A DNA stretch of 64,000 bases from NCBI GenBank assembly GCA_036271315.1, contig DATBAV010000044.1, positions 46,673-110,672 of the forward strand, written 5' to 3'. How positions within the stretch are numbered: position 1 is the first letter of the stretch; every line of letters begins with the position of its first letter. Positions 7,958-16,398 of this stretch are shown here, piece by piece. The notes beneath the pieces are model-generated. The model did not search any database. It saw only the letters and a program-made list of their open reading frames with translations, and was not told the DNA's origin. The stretch comes from VRUE01 sp036271315 (GTDB taxonomy: Bacteria > Actinomycetota > Thermoleophilia > Solirubrobacterales > 70-9). Position numbers and translations under genes: made by a program.

Positions 7958-9892
7958 TTAGCCCGAGACGACGCAATCCTTGGCATCGGTCATCTTCAGC
8001 GGTTCGGTGTTGGGGAACGATTCCAGCAAGGCGTCGGCGATCAGGCGGCCGCGGGCCGCGTAGCCTTCGGAGGTGAAGTGGATCCCGTCGGGGATGAACC
8101 ATTTGTCCTGCACGTCGGCGGCCCAGTTGTAGATGCGCATGTTGGGGTAGCGGTCGCAGGCTTCGCGCAGCGCCTTGTCCCAGCTCGCCATGTTGGTCTC
8201 CGCGTAGGGGCCGCTCGGCACCAGTGACTTGACGTTGACCCACATCACCGGTTCATCGCCGATCGTCGACATCATGCTTTCGATCCTGTCGTCGTAGGTG
8301 AAGTTGGAGCCGGCGGCGACGTTGGCCGCCTCGTTGGTCCCCATCGCGATCACCCAGCAGCCTTTGAAGCCTTCGTTCTTCCACGCTTCGGCGACTTCCT
8401 GGGCGTTCGGTTCGCCCTCGAAGTTCTCGTAGATCGAGCGCGCTCCGGCCACCTCGAGGTGCGCCGTGGTCGCGCCCACCCGCGCGTACTGGGCCGCGAT
8501 CAGCTCGTTGCGCGGCAAATATTCTTCGGAGACCAGGCCCTCGGAGGTGGAGTCGCCGATGTGGACGACGCCTTTGCATGACGTCGCTAGCGGCTTGCGC
8601 TTGGCGTTCTTGGCGGTGACGGTCTTGGCCACGTTCGCCGAGCCGATTGCGGGCGAGTTGGAGACGCCGACGCCGGCCAGGCCGGCGATCGCGGCGATCA
8701 CGACCAGTCCCGCGGCAGCGACGCCGACCCACCCCTCGCGCGACACTCGTGCGCGCCGCAGCTCACCCGCTTTCCAGCGTTTCCAGAGCCTGCCCAGGGC
8801 GCCGTGGCGGATTGGGTTCTCGAGGTAGCGCCAGGAGAGCTCGGCCACCACCATGATCGCCGCCACCTGCAGGATCGCCCGCAGCAGGTTGGGGCCGTGC
8901 ACCCCTTGGGGCGAGGTGAGGACGATGATCGGCAGGGTCCAGAGGTAGATGCCGTAGGAGCGTTCGCCGATCCATTGCATCGGCTTGCAGCCGACGATCG
9001 GCCCCAGGCGCGAGGCGGGGTGGGCGAAGGCGGCGACCGAGAGTGCCGTGCCCAGCGCCAGCAGGGCGAAGCCGCCGCGGTAGAGGAAGGGCGAGAACTC
9101 GTTCGAGCGCCAGAACATCAGCCCGATCACAATCAGGCCGACGAGCCCCGCCGCGTCGATCGTCCGCCGCGCCTGCGGCGTCACCTTGCCGGTGAGGCGG
9201 CGGCTAGGCCAGACCATCGCCAGCGCCGCGCCGACCAGCAGCTCGAGTGCCCGGGTGTCGGTGCCGTAGTAGACCCGCGAGGGATCGAGCGAGGGGTGGT
9301 AGAGGATCGCCATCAGGACCCCCGAGCAGAGCGCCGCGACCAGGGTGACGGCGGCCAGCCGCGGCCGGGGGCCGGCCTTGCGCCGCGCTTCCGGCACGAA
9401 GTGGAGCGCCGCCATCAGCAGGAAGGGCCAGACGATGTAGAACTGCTCCTCGACCGAGAGCGACCAGAGGTGGTTGAGCGGCGAGGGCGGCGCGAAGCGG
9501 GCGAAGTAGGAGACGTTGTGGAGGATCAGCCACCAGTTGTTGAAGTAGCCGACGGCGCTGAGCACGGCCATGCGGAAGTCGCTCGGCTGGTGCGGGCCGA
9601 TCACAGTTACCCAGGCCGTCACCACGATCAGCATCAGGAAGAGGGCAGGCAGCAGCCGGCGGGCGCGGGCCAGCCAGAAGGACTTCAGTTTGATCCCGCC
9701 GCGGTTGACCTGGTTGAGCAGGATGTCGGTGATCAGGTAGCCGCTGAGGGTGAAGAAGACGCCGACGCCGAGCAGACCGCCTTCGGCCCAGCCGAATTTG
9801 AGGTGGTAGAGGACGACGCCGAGCACCGCGATCGCGCGCAGGCCGTCGAGGCCCGGCATGTAGCGCTGGCCGCGCCCTACCGGTTCAGGCAT
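7958..9892 (-). CDS. OafA/YrhL-type acyltransferase with fused C-terminal SGNH domain
   Basis: 644 residues. Residues about 13-370 are an Acyl_transf_3 membrane domain of about ten helices. The N-terminal GLDGLRAIAVLGVVLYHL contains the catalytic-site His and precedes GVGVFFTLSGYLIT. After a single helix near residues 395-415, an SGNH hydrolase-fold domain follows, with block I HIGDSTSEG, block III-like GTNEA and block V DGIHFTSEGY (catalytic Asp and His). Fusions like this O-acetylate surface polysaccharides, with the SGNH domain outside the membrane. It overlaps the upstream SGNH hydrolase gene by 8 nt, forming a two-gene operon. Confidence 0.9.
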   Translation of the reverse strand: MPEPVGRGQRYMPGLDGLRAIAVLGVVLYHLKFGWAEGGLLGVGVFFTLSGYLITDILLNQVNRGGIKLKSFWLARARRLLPALFLMLIVVTAWVTVIGPHQPSDFRMAVLSAVGYFNNWWLILHNVSYFARFAPPSPLNHLWSLSVEEQFYIVWPFLLMAALHFVPEARRKAGPRPRLAAVTLVAALCSGVLMAILYHPSLDPSRVYYGTDTRALELLVGAALAMVWPSRRLTGKVTPQARRTIDAAGLVGLIVIGLMFWRSNEFSPFLYRGGFALLALGTALSVAAFAHPASRLGPIVGCKPMQWIGERSYGIYLWTLPIIVLTSPQGVHGPNLLRAILQVAAIMVVAELSWRYLENPIRHGALGRLWKRWKAGELRRARVSREGWVGVAAAGLVVIAAIAGLAGVGVSNSPAIGSANVAKTVTAKNAKRKPLATSCKGVVHIGDSTSEGLVSEEYLPRNELIAAQYARVGATTAHLEVAGARSIYENFEGEPNAQEVAEAWKNEGFKGCWVIAMGTNEAANVAAGSNFTYDDRIESMMSTIGDEPVMWVNVKSLVPSGPYAETNMASWDKALREACDRYPNMRIYNWAADVQDKWFIPDGIHFTSEGYAARGRLIADALLESFPNTEPLKMTDAKDCVVSG

Positions 9893-10616
9893 CGCCAGCC
9901 AGCGAGATCGGGAAGAGCCGCAGCGCCCTGCCGATGATCGAGTCGAGCAGCTCGGCCTCGCGCCGCGCCAGCTTGCGCGCCGGCGGCAGGTCGGGCCCGG
10001 ATTCGAGCGCCGGTTTGGCGACCGGCGCCGCGGCGATCCCGAGGCAGGCCTTGATTCCCCGCGCGATCAGGCGGGCGCGCAGTTCGGCTCCGGCGGGGAT
10101 CGGGTGCAGGTCGTCGGCCTGCATCAGCTCGGGGTGGGTTTCCTCCGCCCTCGCCCAGTCGGGCACCTGCGTCCCCGGTCTCGAAGCGGCGAATTCCCTC
10201 ACCACCCTGTTCTTGCCGCTGCTGTCGATGCCATTCACGGTAAGGCCGTGGATGGTCGGCACCACCATGCAGCGGTCGCCGATCTCCGCTGCCACCTTGC
10301 GCAGGTTCCCTGCGAGTATCTCGGGATAAGCGGGGTTGTCGTTGGTGCCGGCGTCGAAGACGATCACCGATTGCGACGGTTCGTAGCTTTCCTGGAAGAG
10401 GTCGAAGATCTGGAAGCTGTTGGAGCCGCCGACCGCGTTGACGGTCAGCGGCACGCCCGGCAGGTACTGCTTCAGGTAGGGCGAGGTCAGTTCCTCGAGG
10501 CTGTCGCCGACGACCAGCACGCCACCGTTGCCACTCGCCTGCGCCGAGGGAGCGGCAATCAGGATGAGAGCAACAAGAGTGGCCGCCAGGGTCGCGAGCT
10601 TGCGCAAACTCGGCAT
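9885..10616 (-). CDS. Secreted SGNH/GDSL-type hydrolase
   Basis: 243 residues from the ATG at 10616, chosen because it gives a proper signal peptide (MPSLRKLATLAATLVALILI, then an AQA cleavage region). SGNH motifs are VVGDSLEELT (nucleophile Ser), DAGTNDNPAY (Asn block) and DDLHPIPAGAEL (Asp and His). Its stop overlaps the start of the acyltransferase-SGNH fusion, so the two are probably translated together and may act on the same extracellular acyl-glycan. Longer in-frame extensions upstream run antisense through the next gene and are not believable. Confidence 0.85.
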   Translation of the reverse strand: MPSLRKLATLAATLVALILIAAPSAQASGNGGVLVVGDSLEELTSPYLKQYLPGVPLTVNAVGGSNSFQIFDLFQESYEPSQSVIVFDAGTNDNPAYPEILAGNLRKVAAEIGDRCMVVPTIHGLTVNGIDSSGKNRVVREFAASRPGTQVPDWARAEETHPELMQADDLHPIPAGAELRARLIARGIKACLGIAAAPVAKPALESGPDLPPARKLARREAELLDSIIGRALRLFPISLAGDA

Positions 10617-10640
10617 CCGGCGAATTTCTACACTACGCCG

Positions 10641-11135
10641 ATGCGGCTCAGCTCGGTGGCGACAGTCGGCATCCTGCTGGGCCTGGCGCTGATTCTGAGT
10701 TCCTGTGGGGAGGACGGGACGACGGCTGCCGACAGGCCGGCGAGCACCACCGACACGAGGCCGTCGCCGCCGTCGCACGCCGCGAGCGCCCGCAGCTCCT
10801 GCCGCCAACTGCGTCCCTTTCTCGGCTCGATGGTGAAACTGCGCGACGACCTGGCCCGGGGCCTCAGCTACGACGAATACCTGCGCGAGGTGCAGAGGGT
10901 GCGCTCGGTCTACGCCCGCATCGACGCCGACAAGCTGAGCGCGGGCTGCCTGCTCGCCGGCGGCGGCCCCGCCGAGCGCGCCCTCAACCTCTACATCGAC
11001 GCAACCAACACCTGGGGCGATTGCCTGGCAACGGTGTCCTGCAATACCCGCTCGATCGAACCGAAGCTGCAGCGCAAGTGGGCACTCGCAGCCCACCAGC
11101 TCGCATCCGCCCAGCAGGGGCTGCGCCGCGCTTAG
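10641..11135 (+). CDS. Putative lipoprotein, function unknown
   Basis: 164 residues from ATG 10641. The N-terminus MRLSSVATVGILLGLALILS ends in a lipobox (LSSC), so it is likely lipidated and surface-anchored. A Thr/Ser/Pro-rich linker follows (residues about 25-50). The folded part has four cysteines (CRQL, AGCLL, GDCLA, VSCN) that could form two disulfides outside the membrane, and a helical repeat-like tail. No family recognised. It ends convergently with the methyltransferase gene, overlapping it by 4 bp. Confidence 0.7.
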   Translation: MRLSSVATVGILLGLALILSSCGEDGTTAADRPASTTDTRPSPPSHAASARSSCRQLRPFLGSMVKLRDDLARGLSYDEYLREVQRVRSVYARIDADKLSAGCLLAGGGPAERALNLYIDATNTWGDCLATVSCNTRSIEPKLQRKWALAAHQLASAQQGLRRA

Positions 11136-11908
11136 GTGGCGGCGCGGGCGACGTAGATCGCCTTGGTGTGTGTGGGAGCGAGCGGCTGGGTGGGGATGCC
11201 GTCGAGACCGTGACCGTAGACGGCTAGGCATTCCAGCCCGGCGCCCGCCAGCGCCGCCTGCACCTCGGCTTCGGGAAAGTGACGCTGGCGGTGGGTCAGC
11301 ACCTCGCCGGGAGCGACTTCCATTTGCGACTCGCAGATCGAGCCCGGTGGCACATCGGCGGAGGCCATCCCCCGCCAGATCAGCCGCCGTCCCCCGCGCT
11401 CGACCACCATGGTTTCGGCGAAGAAGGTGCGGTAAGCATGCAGCTCGTTGACATCGAAGAGCAGCAAGCCGGTCGGGGCAAGATTGGCCCGCATCCCTGC
11501 CAGCGCTTGGCCCAGTTCCGCGGGACTGAGCAGGTAGTTGATCGCGTCATCTAGCGACCAGACCAGGTCGAACTCGCCGAACTCAGGCAGGTCCAGCATG
11601 TCGGCGACTGTGAGTTGCGCCGCCTCGCCGGCCTTCTCACGAGCACGCTCCAGCATCGCCGGGGAGATGTCACAGCCAGTGACCTCCCAGCCCTGCGCCA
11701 GCATCGGCAGGAAGCTGGTGCCGGTGCCGCAGCCGACGTCCAGCAGACGCTTGCCGGTCAGGCCGCGCCCCTCCAGCACCTTGACCAGGTCGGCGATCCA
11801 GGCCTCGCTTTCGTAGTGGCCTGTGAAGTCGTCGTAGACGGGCGCCATCGCCTCGTAGGTGCGCTGTGCCCAATCTCCCCCCGTCTCCCCAGACATCGTT
11901 ACCGACAT
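11132..11908 (-). CDS. Class I SAM-dependent methyltransferase
   Basis: 258 residues. Motif I is LLDVGCGTGTSF at about residues 55-66, the acidic end of strand 2 is WEVTGCDISPAMLERA, and motif IV is FDLVWSLDDAINYLL. This is a free-standing Methyltransf_25/11-type small-molecule methyltransferase; the acceptor is unknown. The start ATG at 11908 (MSVTM) could also be the second Met four residues later. Upstream lies an AT-rich gap shared with the ECF sigma factor gene. Confidence 0.88.
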   Translation of the reverse strand: MSVTMSGETGGDWAQRTYEAMAPVYDDFTGHYESEAWIADLVKVLEGRGLTGKRLLDVGCGTGTSFLPMLAQGWEVTGCDISPAMLERAREKAGEAAQLTVADMLDLPEFGEFDLVWSLDDAINYLLSPAELGQALAGMRANLAPTGLLLFDVNELHAYRTFFAETMVVERGGRRLIWRGMASADVPPGSICESQMEVAPGEVLTHRQRHFPEAEVQAALAGAGLECLAVYGHGLDGIPTQPLAPTHTKAIYVARAAT

Positions 11909-12068
11909 GGAATAAAGACCAGGTTTATGATCTAAAAAGTTTCATCAATAAAATTCACCCTTTTGGTTTTAGAAGTAGTACGGTCGAGCAATCAACGTTT
12001 CGATCATTCAAGAATCGGATCAGGGTGATGGTTGGGAATGGGATGAGGCGCACCGCTTTTGCCTGCGG

Positions 12069-12509
12069 ATGGCCTATCACTACGCCAGCAATCCCAACGA
12101 GGCTGAAGACATCGCCCAGGACGCACTGCTTCGCGCCTGGCGCCGGCGCTCAACCCTTCGCGACAGCGCCAGGCGCAAGGAGTGGCTGGGCACGATCGTT
12201 CGCAACGAGGCCTTCCGGCACCACTCGCGGGTGCGTCCCGATCCGGTCGACACGGCCGAGGACTGGGAAGGCGCCGAGGACGAGCAGATTCTCTCCACGG
12301 TTGAGCGCGCCGATCTGCACGCCGCGCTCAAGCGCCTCAGCGAGCGCGATCGCAAACTGATCGAGCTGCGCTACGAAGAGGACCTGACCCAGGAGGCGAT
12401 TGCCCGCCGCCTCGGCGTCCCCGACGGCACGATCAAGGTCCGCCTCCACCGCCTGCGCCACCGACTGCGCAAGGAGATGGGCCGGCCTGCCGCGCGCGCG
12501 GCGTCCTAG
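12069..12509 (+). CDS. ECF-type RNA polymerase sigma factor (start uncertain, probably further upstream)
   Basis: At least 146 residues. Sigma region 2 is visible as NPNEAEDIAQDALLRAWRR and region 4 as LSERDRKLIELRYEEDLTQ followed by AIARRLGVPDGTIKVRLHRL. The ATG at 12069 falls inside region 2.1. The frame stays open upstream to a TAG at 11976 and encodes sigma-like residues (GWEWDEAHRFCLR), but it contains no ATG, GTG or TTG. A rare start (ATC 12003, ATT 12006 or CTG 12063) or loss of the 5' end must be considered. No anti-sigma gene is adjacent. Confidence 0.8.
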   Translation: MAYHYASNPNEAEDIAQDALLRAWRRRSTLRDSARRKEWLGTIVRNEAFRHHSRVRPDPVDTAEDWEGAEDEQILSTVERADLHAALKRLSERDRKLIELRYEEDLTQEAIARRLGVPDGTIKVRLHRLRHRLRKEMGRPAARAAS

Positions 12510-12512
12510 GGC

Positions 12513-13166
12513 TCAGCTCGCGGCAGCAGCGACGCGGCGCATCTCCTCGGCCGCGGCGCTGGGGCCGATGTAGGGGACGAGCATCGCGAAGAGCAGGTCG
12601 GGCAGCATCGCCGGCAGCTGCGCCGCCCGCCCCGCCAGAAGCTCGTCGAAGATCAGCCCCGAGACGGCGCCAGCCGACATCAGCGAGATGTTCTCGGGCA
12701 GCTCGCGGCCCTCGGAGAGCTCGCGGCCACCCTCGAGGTACTGGGTGAAGCGGGCGACCGCGTCCCAGTGCAGCTGGCGCGCGTCGGCGCCGGCGGCGGC
12801 GACCTCGACCACGGCGGTGCGGGCGAGCTCGGGATCGAGGGCGAAGAGTTTGACGATCGTCGCCAGGCCGTTCTCGACCCGCTGCAGCCACGACTGGGCG
12901 CCGTCGCATTCGGCGACAACCACGGCAAATACCTGCTCTACGAGCATTTCGTAGGAGGCGAGGAAGCACTCGTGCTTGTCCTCGAAGTGTTTGTAGAAGG
13001 TGGTGCGGGAGGTTCCCGCCTCCTCGATCACGTCGGCGACCGAGGTCTCCTTGTAGCCCTTGCTGCCGACCACGCGGATCATGGCCGCCAAGATGAGGTC
13101 CCGCCGCGATTCGGATGCCATCAGCCCGTCCCAGGTAGGTTGAAAACTCCGGAGTACCTTCATCAT
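12513..13166 (-). CDS. TetR-family regulator (third gene of a three-TetR operon)
   Basis: 217 residues from ATG 13166; an internal ATG at 13121 (MASESRRDLILAAMIRVV) is an equally plausible start. The HTH reads SVADVIEEAGTSRTTFYKHF, then DKHECFLASYEMLVEQV. The C-terminal domain ends LLFAMLVPYIGPSAAAEEMR, a sequence shared in form with the two neighbouring TetR proteins and with the double TetR near 36 kb, so all belong to one subfamily. Target genes are unknown. It converges on the sigma factor gene with only 3 bp between stops. Confidence 0.85.
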   Translation of the reverse strand: MMKVLRSFQPTWDGLMASESRRDLILAAMIRVVGSKGYKETSVADVIEEAGTSRTTFYKHFEDKHECFLASYEMLVEQVFAVVVAECDGAQSWLQRVENGLATIVKLFALDPELARTAVVEVAAAGADARQLHWDAVARFTQYLEGGRELSEGRELPENISLMSAGAVSGLIFDELLAGRAAQLPAMLPDLLFAMLVPYIGPSAAAEEMRRVAAAAS

Positions 13167-13175
13167 AGCGGCTCG

Positions 13176-13192
13176 GTGTACGTAAGCGTTTA
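13176..13192 (-). promoter_or_regulatory. Candidate TetR-operon site TAAACGC-N4-GTACAC
   Basis: On the minus strand the 27-bp gap between two TetR genes holds TAAACGC-TTAC-GTACAC. The same 7+6 bases with the same 4-nt spacing occur at 14640-14656, upstream of the first TetR of the operon. A shared operator is an inference from two copies only. Confidence 0.4.
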
Positions 13193-13193
13193 T

Positions 13194-13865
13194 CTACTTT
13201 TTTCCGCCCACCTCCCGGGTAGCCGCAGCAGGACCGATATAGGGCATCAGCGTCGCAAAAAGCACCTCCGAAAGCAAATTCGGCAGATACTCCGCGCGTC
13301 CCTCAATCACCTCGTCGGAGATCAGCCCGGCGACGGCACCGATCGCCATCCGCGAAGTGTTGGCCGGCAGGTTGCGCCCGCCCGGCGCGAAGTCGCGCCC
13401 CTCGTCGAAGAACGGCGTGAGGCGCTGCAGGGCGGCCCGGTAGCGGCGCTGCGCGGCCGGCCCGGCAGCGCCGACGTCGACCAGGGCCATGCGGGCGATC
13501 GCCGGCTCTTCGGCGAGCGCCTCCAGCAGCGCCGCCAGCCCGGCGCGGGCGCGGTTCGGCCAGCCCTCCTCGGCCTCGTACGCCGCCGCGACCCGGCGCA
13601 CCAGAGCGTCGATGACACTGTCATAGGCCGCGAGGAAGCAGCCTTCCTTGTCCTCGAACATGCCGTAGAAGGTCGTGCGTGAGATCCCCGCCTCGCGGGT
13701 GAGGTCGGCGACCGTCGTCGCCGCGTAGCCCTTCTCGGCGACGACGCGGATCGCCGCTTCCAGCAAGCGCTCGCGCTGCGAGCGTGCGATCACCTCAGGG
13801 GGGAGGCGGTGGCGTCCGCGCGGTGGCCGCCACCGCTCCCGTTTCTGCCCCCCGGCCGCCGCCAC
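13194..13865 (-). CDS. TetR-family regulator (second gene of a three-TetR operon)
   Basis: 223 residues. A basic N-terminal extension (KRERWRPPRGRHRLPPE) precedes the HTH TVADLTREAGISRTTFYGMF. The effector domain ends VLFATLMPYIGPAAATREV, aligning with the ends of its neighbours. It starts 4 bp after the stop of the upstream TetR gene and is followed 27 bp later by the third. Nothing else in the operon suggests a target, so the three may regulate one another or distant genes. Confidence 0.87.
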   Translation of the reverse strand: MAAAGGQKRERWRPPRGRHRLPPEVIARSQRERLLEAAIRVVAEKGYAATTVADLTREAGISRTTFYGMFEDKEGCFLAAYDSVIDALVRRVAAAYEAEEGWPNRARAGLAALLEALAEEPAIARMALVDVGAAGPAAQRRYRAALQRLTPFFDEGRDFAPGGRNLPANTSRMAIGAVAGLISDEVIEGRAEYLPNLLSEVLFATLMPYIGPAAATREVGGKK

Positions 13866-13869
13866 CTGG

Positions 13870-14628
13870 TCAGCCGTCGGCGGGAGCTGCGGCTCTCTCG
13901 GCCTCGCGCGCCTGTCGCAACGCCTCCTCCTGGCCGAGGTAGGGAACCGTGGTGATGTAGACGATGTCGGGGAGCAGCTCGCGCAGGCGGGCCGTGTTGC
14001 CGGCGAGGATCTGGCCGACGATCAACGACTCCGCCGCCGAGAGCGCGGCGCGGCCGGCGCTCGAGGGGATTGCCGCTTCCTCGACCGGGTCGTCGCGGCC
14101 GCGTTCGAGCAGCGACTGCAGGACGCGCTTGCCGGAGGCATAGAGCTCGAAGGCGCGGTCGCCCGAGGAAGGTGCCTCGACCAGGGCCATGCGGGCGAAG
14201 CTGGGCCGGCTGGCGAGCAGGTCGAGGAAGGCAGCGGCGGCGTCGCGAACCATGGTCGCCCAGGGCTTGTCGGGCGAGTAGACAGCGACGATGCGCCCCA
14301 TCGCATCGGCGAGGGCCACCTCCATCGAGGCGTGGAAGCAGTCCTCCTTGTCCTTGAAGAGCTCGTAGAAGGTGGCGCGGGAGACGCCGGCGCCCTCGCA
14401 GACGTCGGCAATCGTGGTCGCGCCGTAGCCTTTCTGGGCGCAGCTGCGGGCCATCGCGTTGAGCAGCCGTTCGCGCTGGGAGTGCTCGACGAGGGGCTCG
14501 GCAAGCTCCTCGATGCCGGCCGGCAGCCGCTCCTGCTCGATCACCGCGCCGAGGTCTTCAGCTGGCGCTGGAGCTGGGTTTCCGGAGTTTGAGGAAGTGG
14601 GGGACACGTCGATCTCGCAGGTAGACAA
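13870..14628 (-). CDS. TetR-family regulator (first gene of a three-TetR operon)
   Basis: 252 residues. A long acidic/proline N-terminal extension of about 45 residues precedes the HTH TIADVCEGAGVSRATFYELF and DKEDCFHASMEVALADAM. The C-terminal part IVYITTVPYLGQEEALRQ matches the family pattern of the two downstream paralogues. Its promoter region contains GTTTA-GG-TAAAC (14633-14644) within 20 bp of the ATG and the shared TAAACGC-N4-GTACAC site, which suggests autoregulation. It is divergent from the peptidase pair. Confidence 0.87.
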   Translation of the reverse strand: MSTCEIDVSPTSSNSGNPAPAPAEDLGAVIEQERLPAGIEELAEPLVEHSQRERLLNAMARSCAQKGYGATTIADVCEGAGVSRATFYELFKDKEDCFHASMEVALADAMGRIVAVYSPDKPWATMVRDAAAAFLDLLASRPSFARMALVEAPSSGDRAFELYASGKRVLQSLLERGRDDPVEEAAIPSSAGRAALSAAESLIVGQILAGNTARLRELLPDIVYITTVPYLGQEEALRQAREAERAAAPADG

Positions 14629-14632
14629 CCGT

Positions 14633-14656
14633 GTTTAGGTAAACGCGATTGTACAC
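14633..14656. promoter_or_regulatory. Candidate operator upstream of the three-TetR operon
   Basis: The inverted repeat GTTTA-GG-TAAAC (14633-14644) overlaps TAAACGC-GATT-GTACAC (14640-14656). The second motif is repeated on the other strand at 13176-13192. Position just before the first TetR start suits autoregulation; this is inference. Confidence 0.45.
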
Positions 14657-14825
14657 CCAGAAGGCGCTCTGTGGACGTTCCGGTACCGATTTAACAAAGC
14701 CGGAAGCCGCTGGGAACGAGGGCGGAATACGGGGCGGCGCCGACTGTACAAGCGGCGAGCGTGCCGGGGCGAACTTCAGACCCCTGTACAAGCGAGTTTT
14801 GACCGCGCGGGAGGACCATTTGAGC

Positions 14826-15599
14826 ATGGAGACCGCGCCTCGTCAGATCGTCGCTTTCGGGGGTGGGGGGTTCTCGATGGAGTCGGGCAACCCCCTGCTT
14901 GACGAGTACGTGCTCGACCTCTGCCGCCGCGAGCGACCCAAGGTCTGCTTCTTGCCCTCGGCCAGCGGCGATGCCGACCACTACGTCGTCCGCTTCTATC
15001 GCGCCTTTCCCGCCGAGCGCTGCGAGGCCAGCCACATCTCGCTCTTCCGTCGCGAGCAGGGGCCGGAGGACCTGCGTGCCCACCTGCTGTCTCAAGATCT
15101 GATCTACGTGGGGGGTGGCAGCGTGGTCAGCTTGCTCGGCGTCTGGCGCGCGCACGGAATCGACCGGATCCTGCGCGAAGCCTGGGAAGCCGGCGTCGTT
15201 CTCTGCGGCCTCTCCGCCGGCTCGCTCTGCTGGTTCGAGGAAGCGGTCACCGGCTTTCACGGCGCCCCGCAACGGGTTGAGGGCCTGGGGCTGCTGCCGT
15301 TCAGCAACTGCGTCCACTACGAGCCGACCTCCGAGAGGCGGCTCGCCTACCACGAGATGCTGCGCGAGGGGATGCGGCCGGGCTACGCCGCCGAGGACAG
15401 TGCCGGCCTGCACTTCATCGGTTGCGAGCTGAACCGGGTGGTCGCCTCGCGGCCGGCGGCGCGCGGCTACCGGCTCGACGCGGCCGGCGACCGGGTGGTC
15501 GAGATGCGGCTGGCGACCACCTACCTCGGTGACGCAGCGCCCGTCACCCGGCTGCCCGGCGCGACCTCGGCGACGCTCTCCGCCACCTCGGCGGCCTGA
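14826..15599 (+). CDS. Peptidase E-like serine dipeptidase (S51 family), copy 1
   Basis: 257 residues from ATG 14826; a TTG six bases earlier is possible and is better spaced from GGGAGG (14809-14814). S51 hallmarks: IYVGGGSVVSLLGVW near 93-107, the nucleophile elbow GLSAGS with Ser130, and the His in NCVHYEP (His164). Peptidase E hydrolyses Asp-X dipeptides, while relatives include cyanophycinase. The product probably acts in the cytoplasm. It is followed 7 bp later by a paralogue with the same catalytic positions. Confidence 0.88.
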   Translation: METAPRQIVAFGGGGFSMESGNPLLDEYVLDLCRRERPKVCFLPSASGDADHYVVRFYRAFPAERCEASHISLFRREQGPEDLRAHLLSQDLIYVGGGSVVSLLGVWRAHGIDRILREAWEAGVVLCGLSAGSLCWFEEAVTGFHGAPQRVEGLGLLPFSNCVHYEPTSERRLAYHEMLREGMRPGYAAEDSAGLHFIGCELNRVVASRPAARGYRLDAAGDRVVEMRLATTYLGDAAPVTRLPGATSATLSATSAA

Positions 15600-15606
15600 G
15601 CGGCCG

Positions 15607-16398
15607 ATGGTCTCCCGCATCCTCACCCTGGGTGGTCACGACTTCACCTCGCGCCCGCCCGATCGGGCGGTCAGCGAGCTGATGCTGCGGCTGGCGACCG
15701 AGCGCGCCGGCAAGCGGCCGAAGATCTGCATCCTGCCGACCGCCAGCGGCGATACCTCCGAGCAGATTGGCCGCTTCTACGCCGCCTTCGGCGAGCGCCC
15801 CTGCGATCCCTCCGACCTCTCGCTCTTCCGCCTCGGCCGGCGGCCGATGGCGCTGCGCGACCACCTGCTCGACCAGGACCTGATCTACGTTGGCGGTGGC
15901 AGCATGGTCAACCTGCTGGCGGTCTGGGAGGCCCACGATCTCAGCGCCATCCTCAGCCTCGCCTGGCGCCAGGGCATCGTCCTCGCCGGTCAGAGCGCCG
16001 GGGCGATGTGCTGGTTCGAGTCCGGCATCACCAAGTCCTCGGGCAAGCCCGAGATCGAGGCCGGCCTCGGCCTGCTCCGCGGCAGCCTCTGCGTTCACTA
16101 CAACAACGAGCCCGAGCGCCGCGCCGCCTACCTCGAAGCGGTCGGCAACGGCATGCCCAGCGGCTACGGCCTGGACGACTACGCCGGCCTGCTCTGGGAA
16201 GGCGAGGGCCCTCCGTCGGCAGTCACCGCCCGCAGGGGCGCCCGCGCCTACCGCGTTAGCTCGAGCGACACCGGCGTGGTCGAGTCGCCCTTGCCCGCTC
16301 GCTTTCTTCCCGCCCCGGCGCCGGCGGCCTTGCGCGAGGACATCGCCGAGTTCCGACGGATCAAATCGATGCGCAGGCGAGCCGGCTGGCTCGGCTAA
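15607..16398 (+). CDS. Peptidase E-like serine dipeptidase (S51 family), copy 2
   Basis: 263 residues from ATG 15607 (MVSRILTLGG); the longer upstream frame is antisense-like and overlaps copy 1. Motifs fall at the same positions as in copy 1: IYVGGGSMVNLLAVW, GQSAGA with Ser130, and LCVHYNN with His164. The two genes clearly arose by tandem duplication and sit in one operon. The extra C-terminal 20 residues are basic (RRIKSMRRRAGWLG). The exact dipeptide specificity of either copy is unknown. Confidence 0.88.
   Translation: MVSRILTLGGHDFTSRPPDRAVSELMLRLATERAGKRPKICILPTASGDTSEQIGRFYAAFGERPCDPSDLSLFRLGRRPMALRDHLLDQDLIYVGGGSMVNLLAVWEAHDLSAILSLAWRQGIVLAGQSAGAMCWFESGITKSSGKPEIEAGLGLLRGSLCVHYNNEPERRAAYLEAVGNGMPSGYGLDDYAGLLWEGEGPPSAVTARRGARAYRVSSSDTGVVESPLPARFLPAPAPAALREDIAEFRRIKSMRRRAGWLG

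Noticed and set aside
9885..11231. 448-codon form of the SGNH hydrolase starting antisense to the lipoprotein and methyltransferase genes
   Set aside because: The signal peptide begins at ATG 10616; the added part is shadow sequence over other genes.
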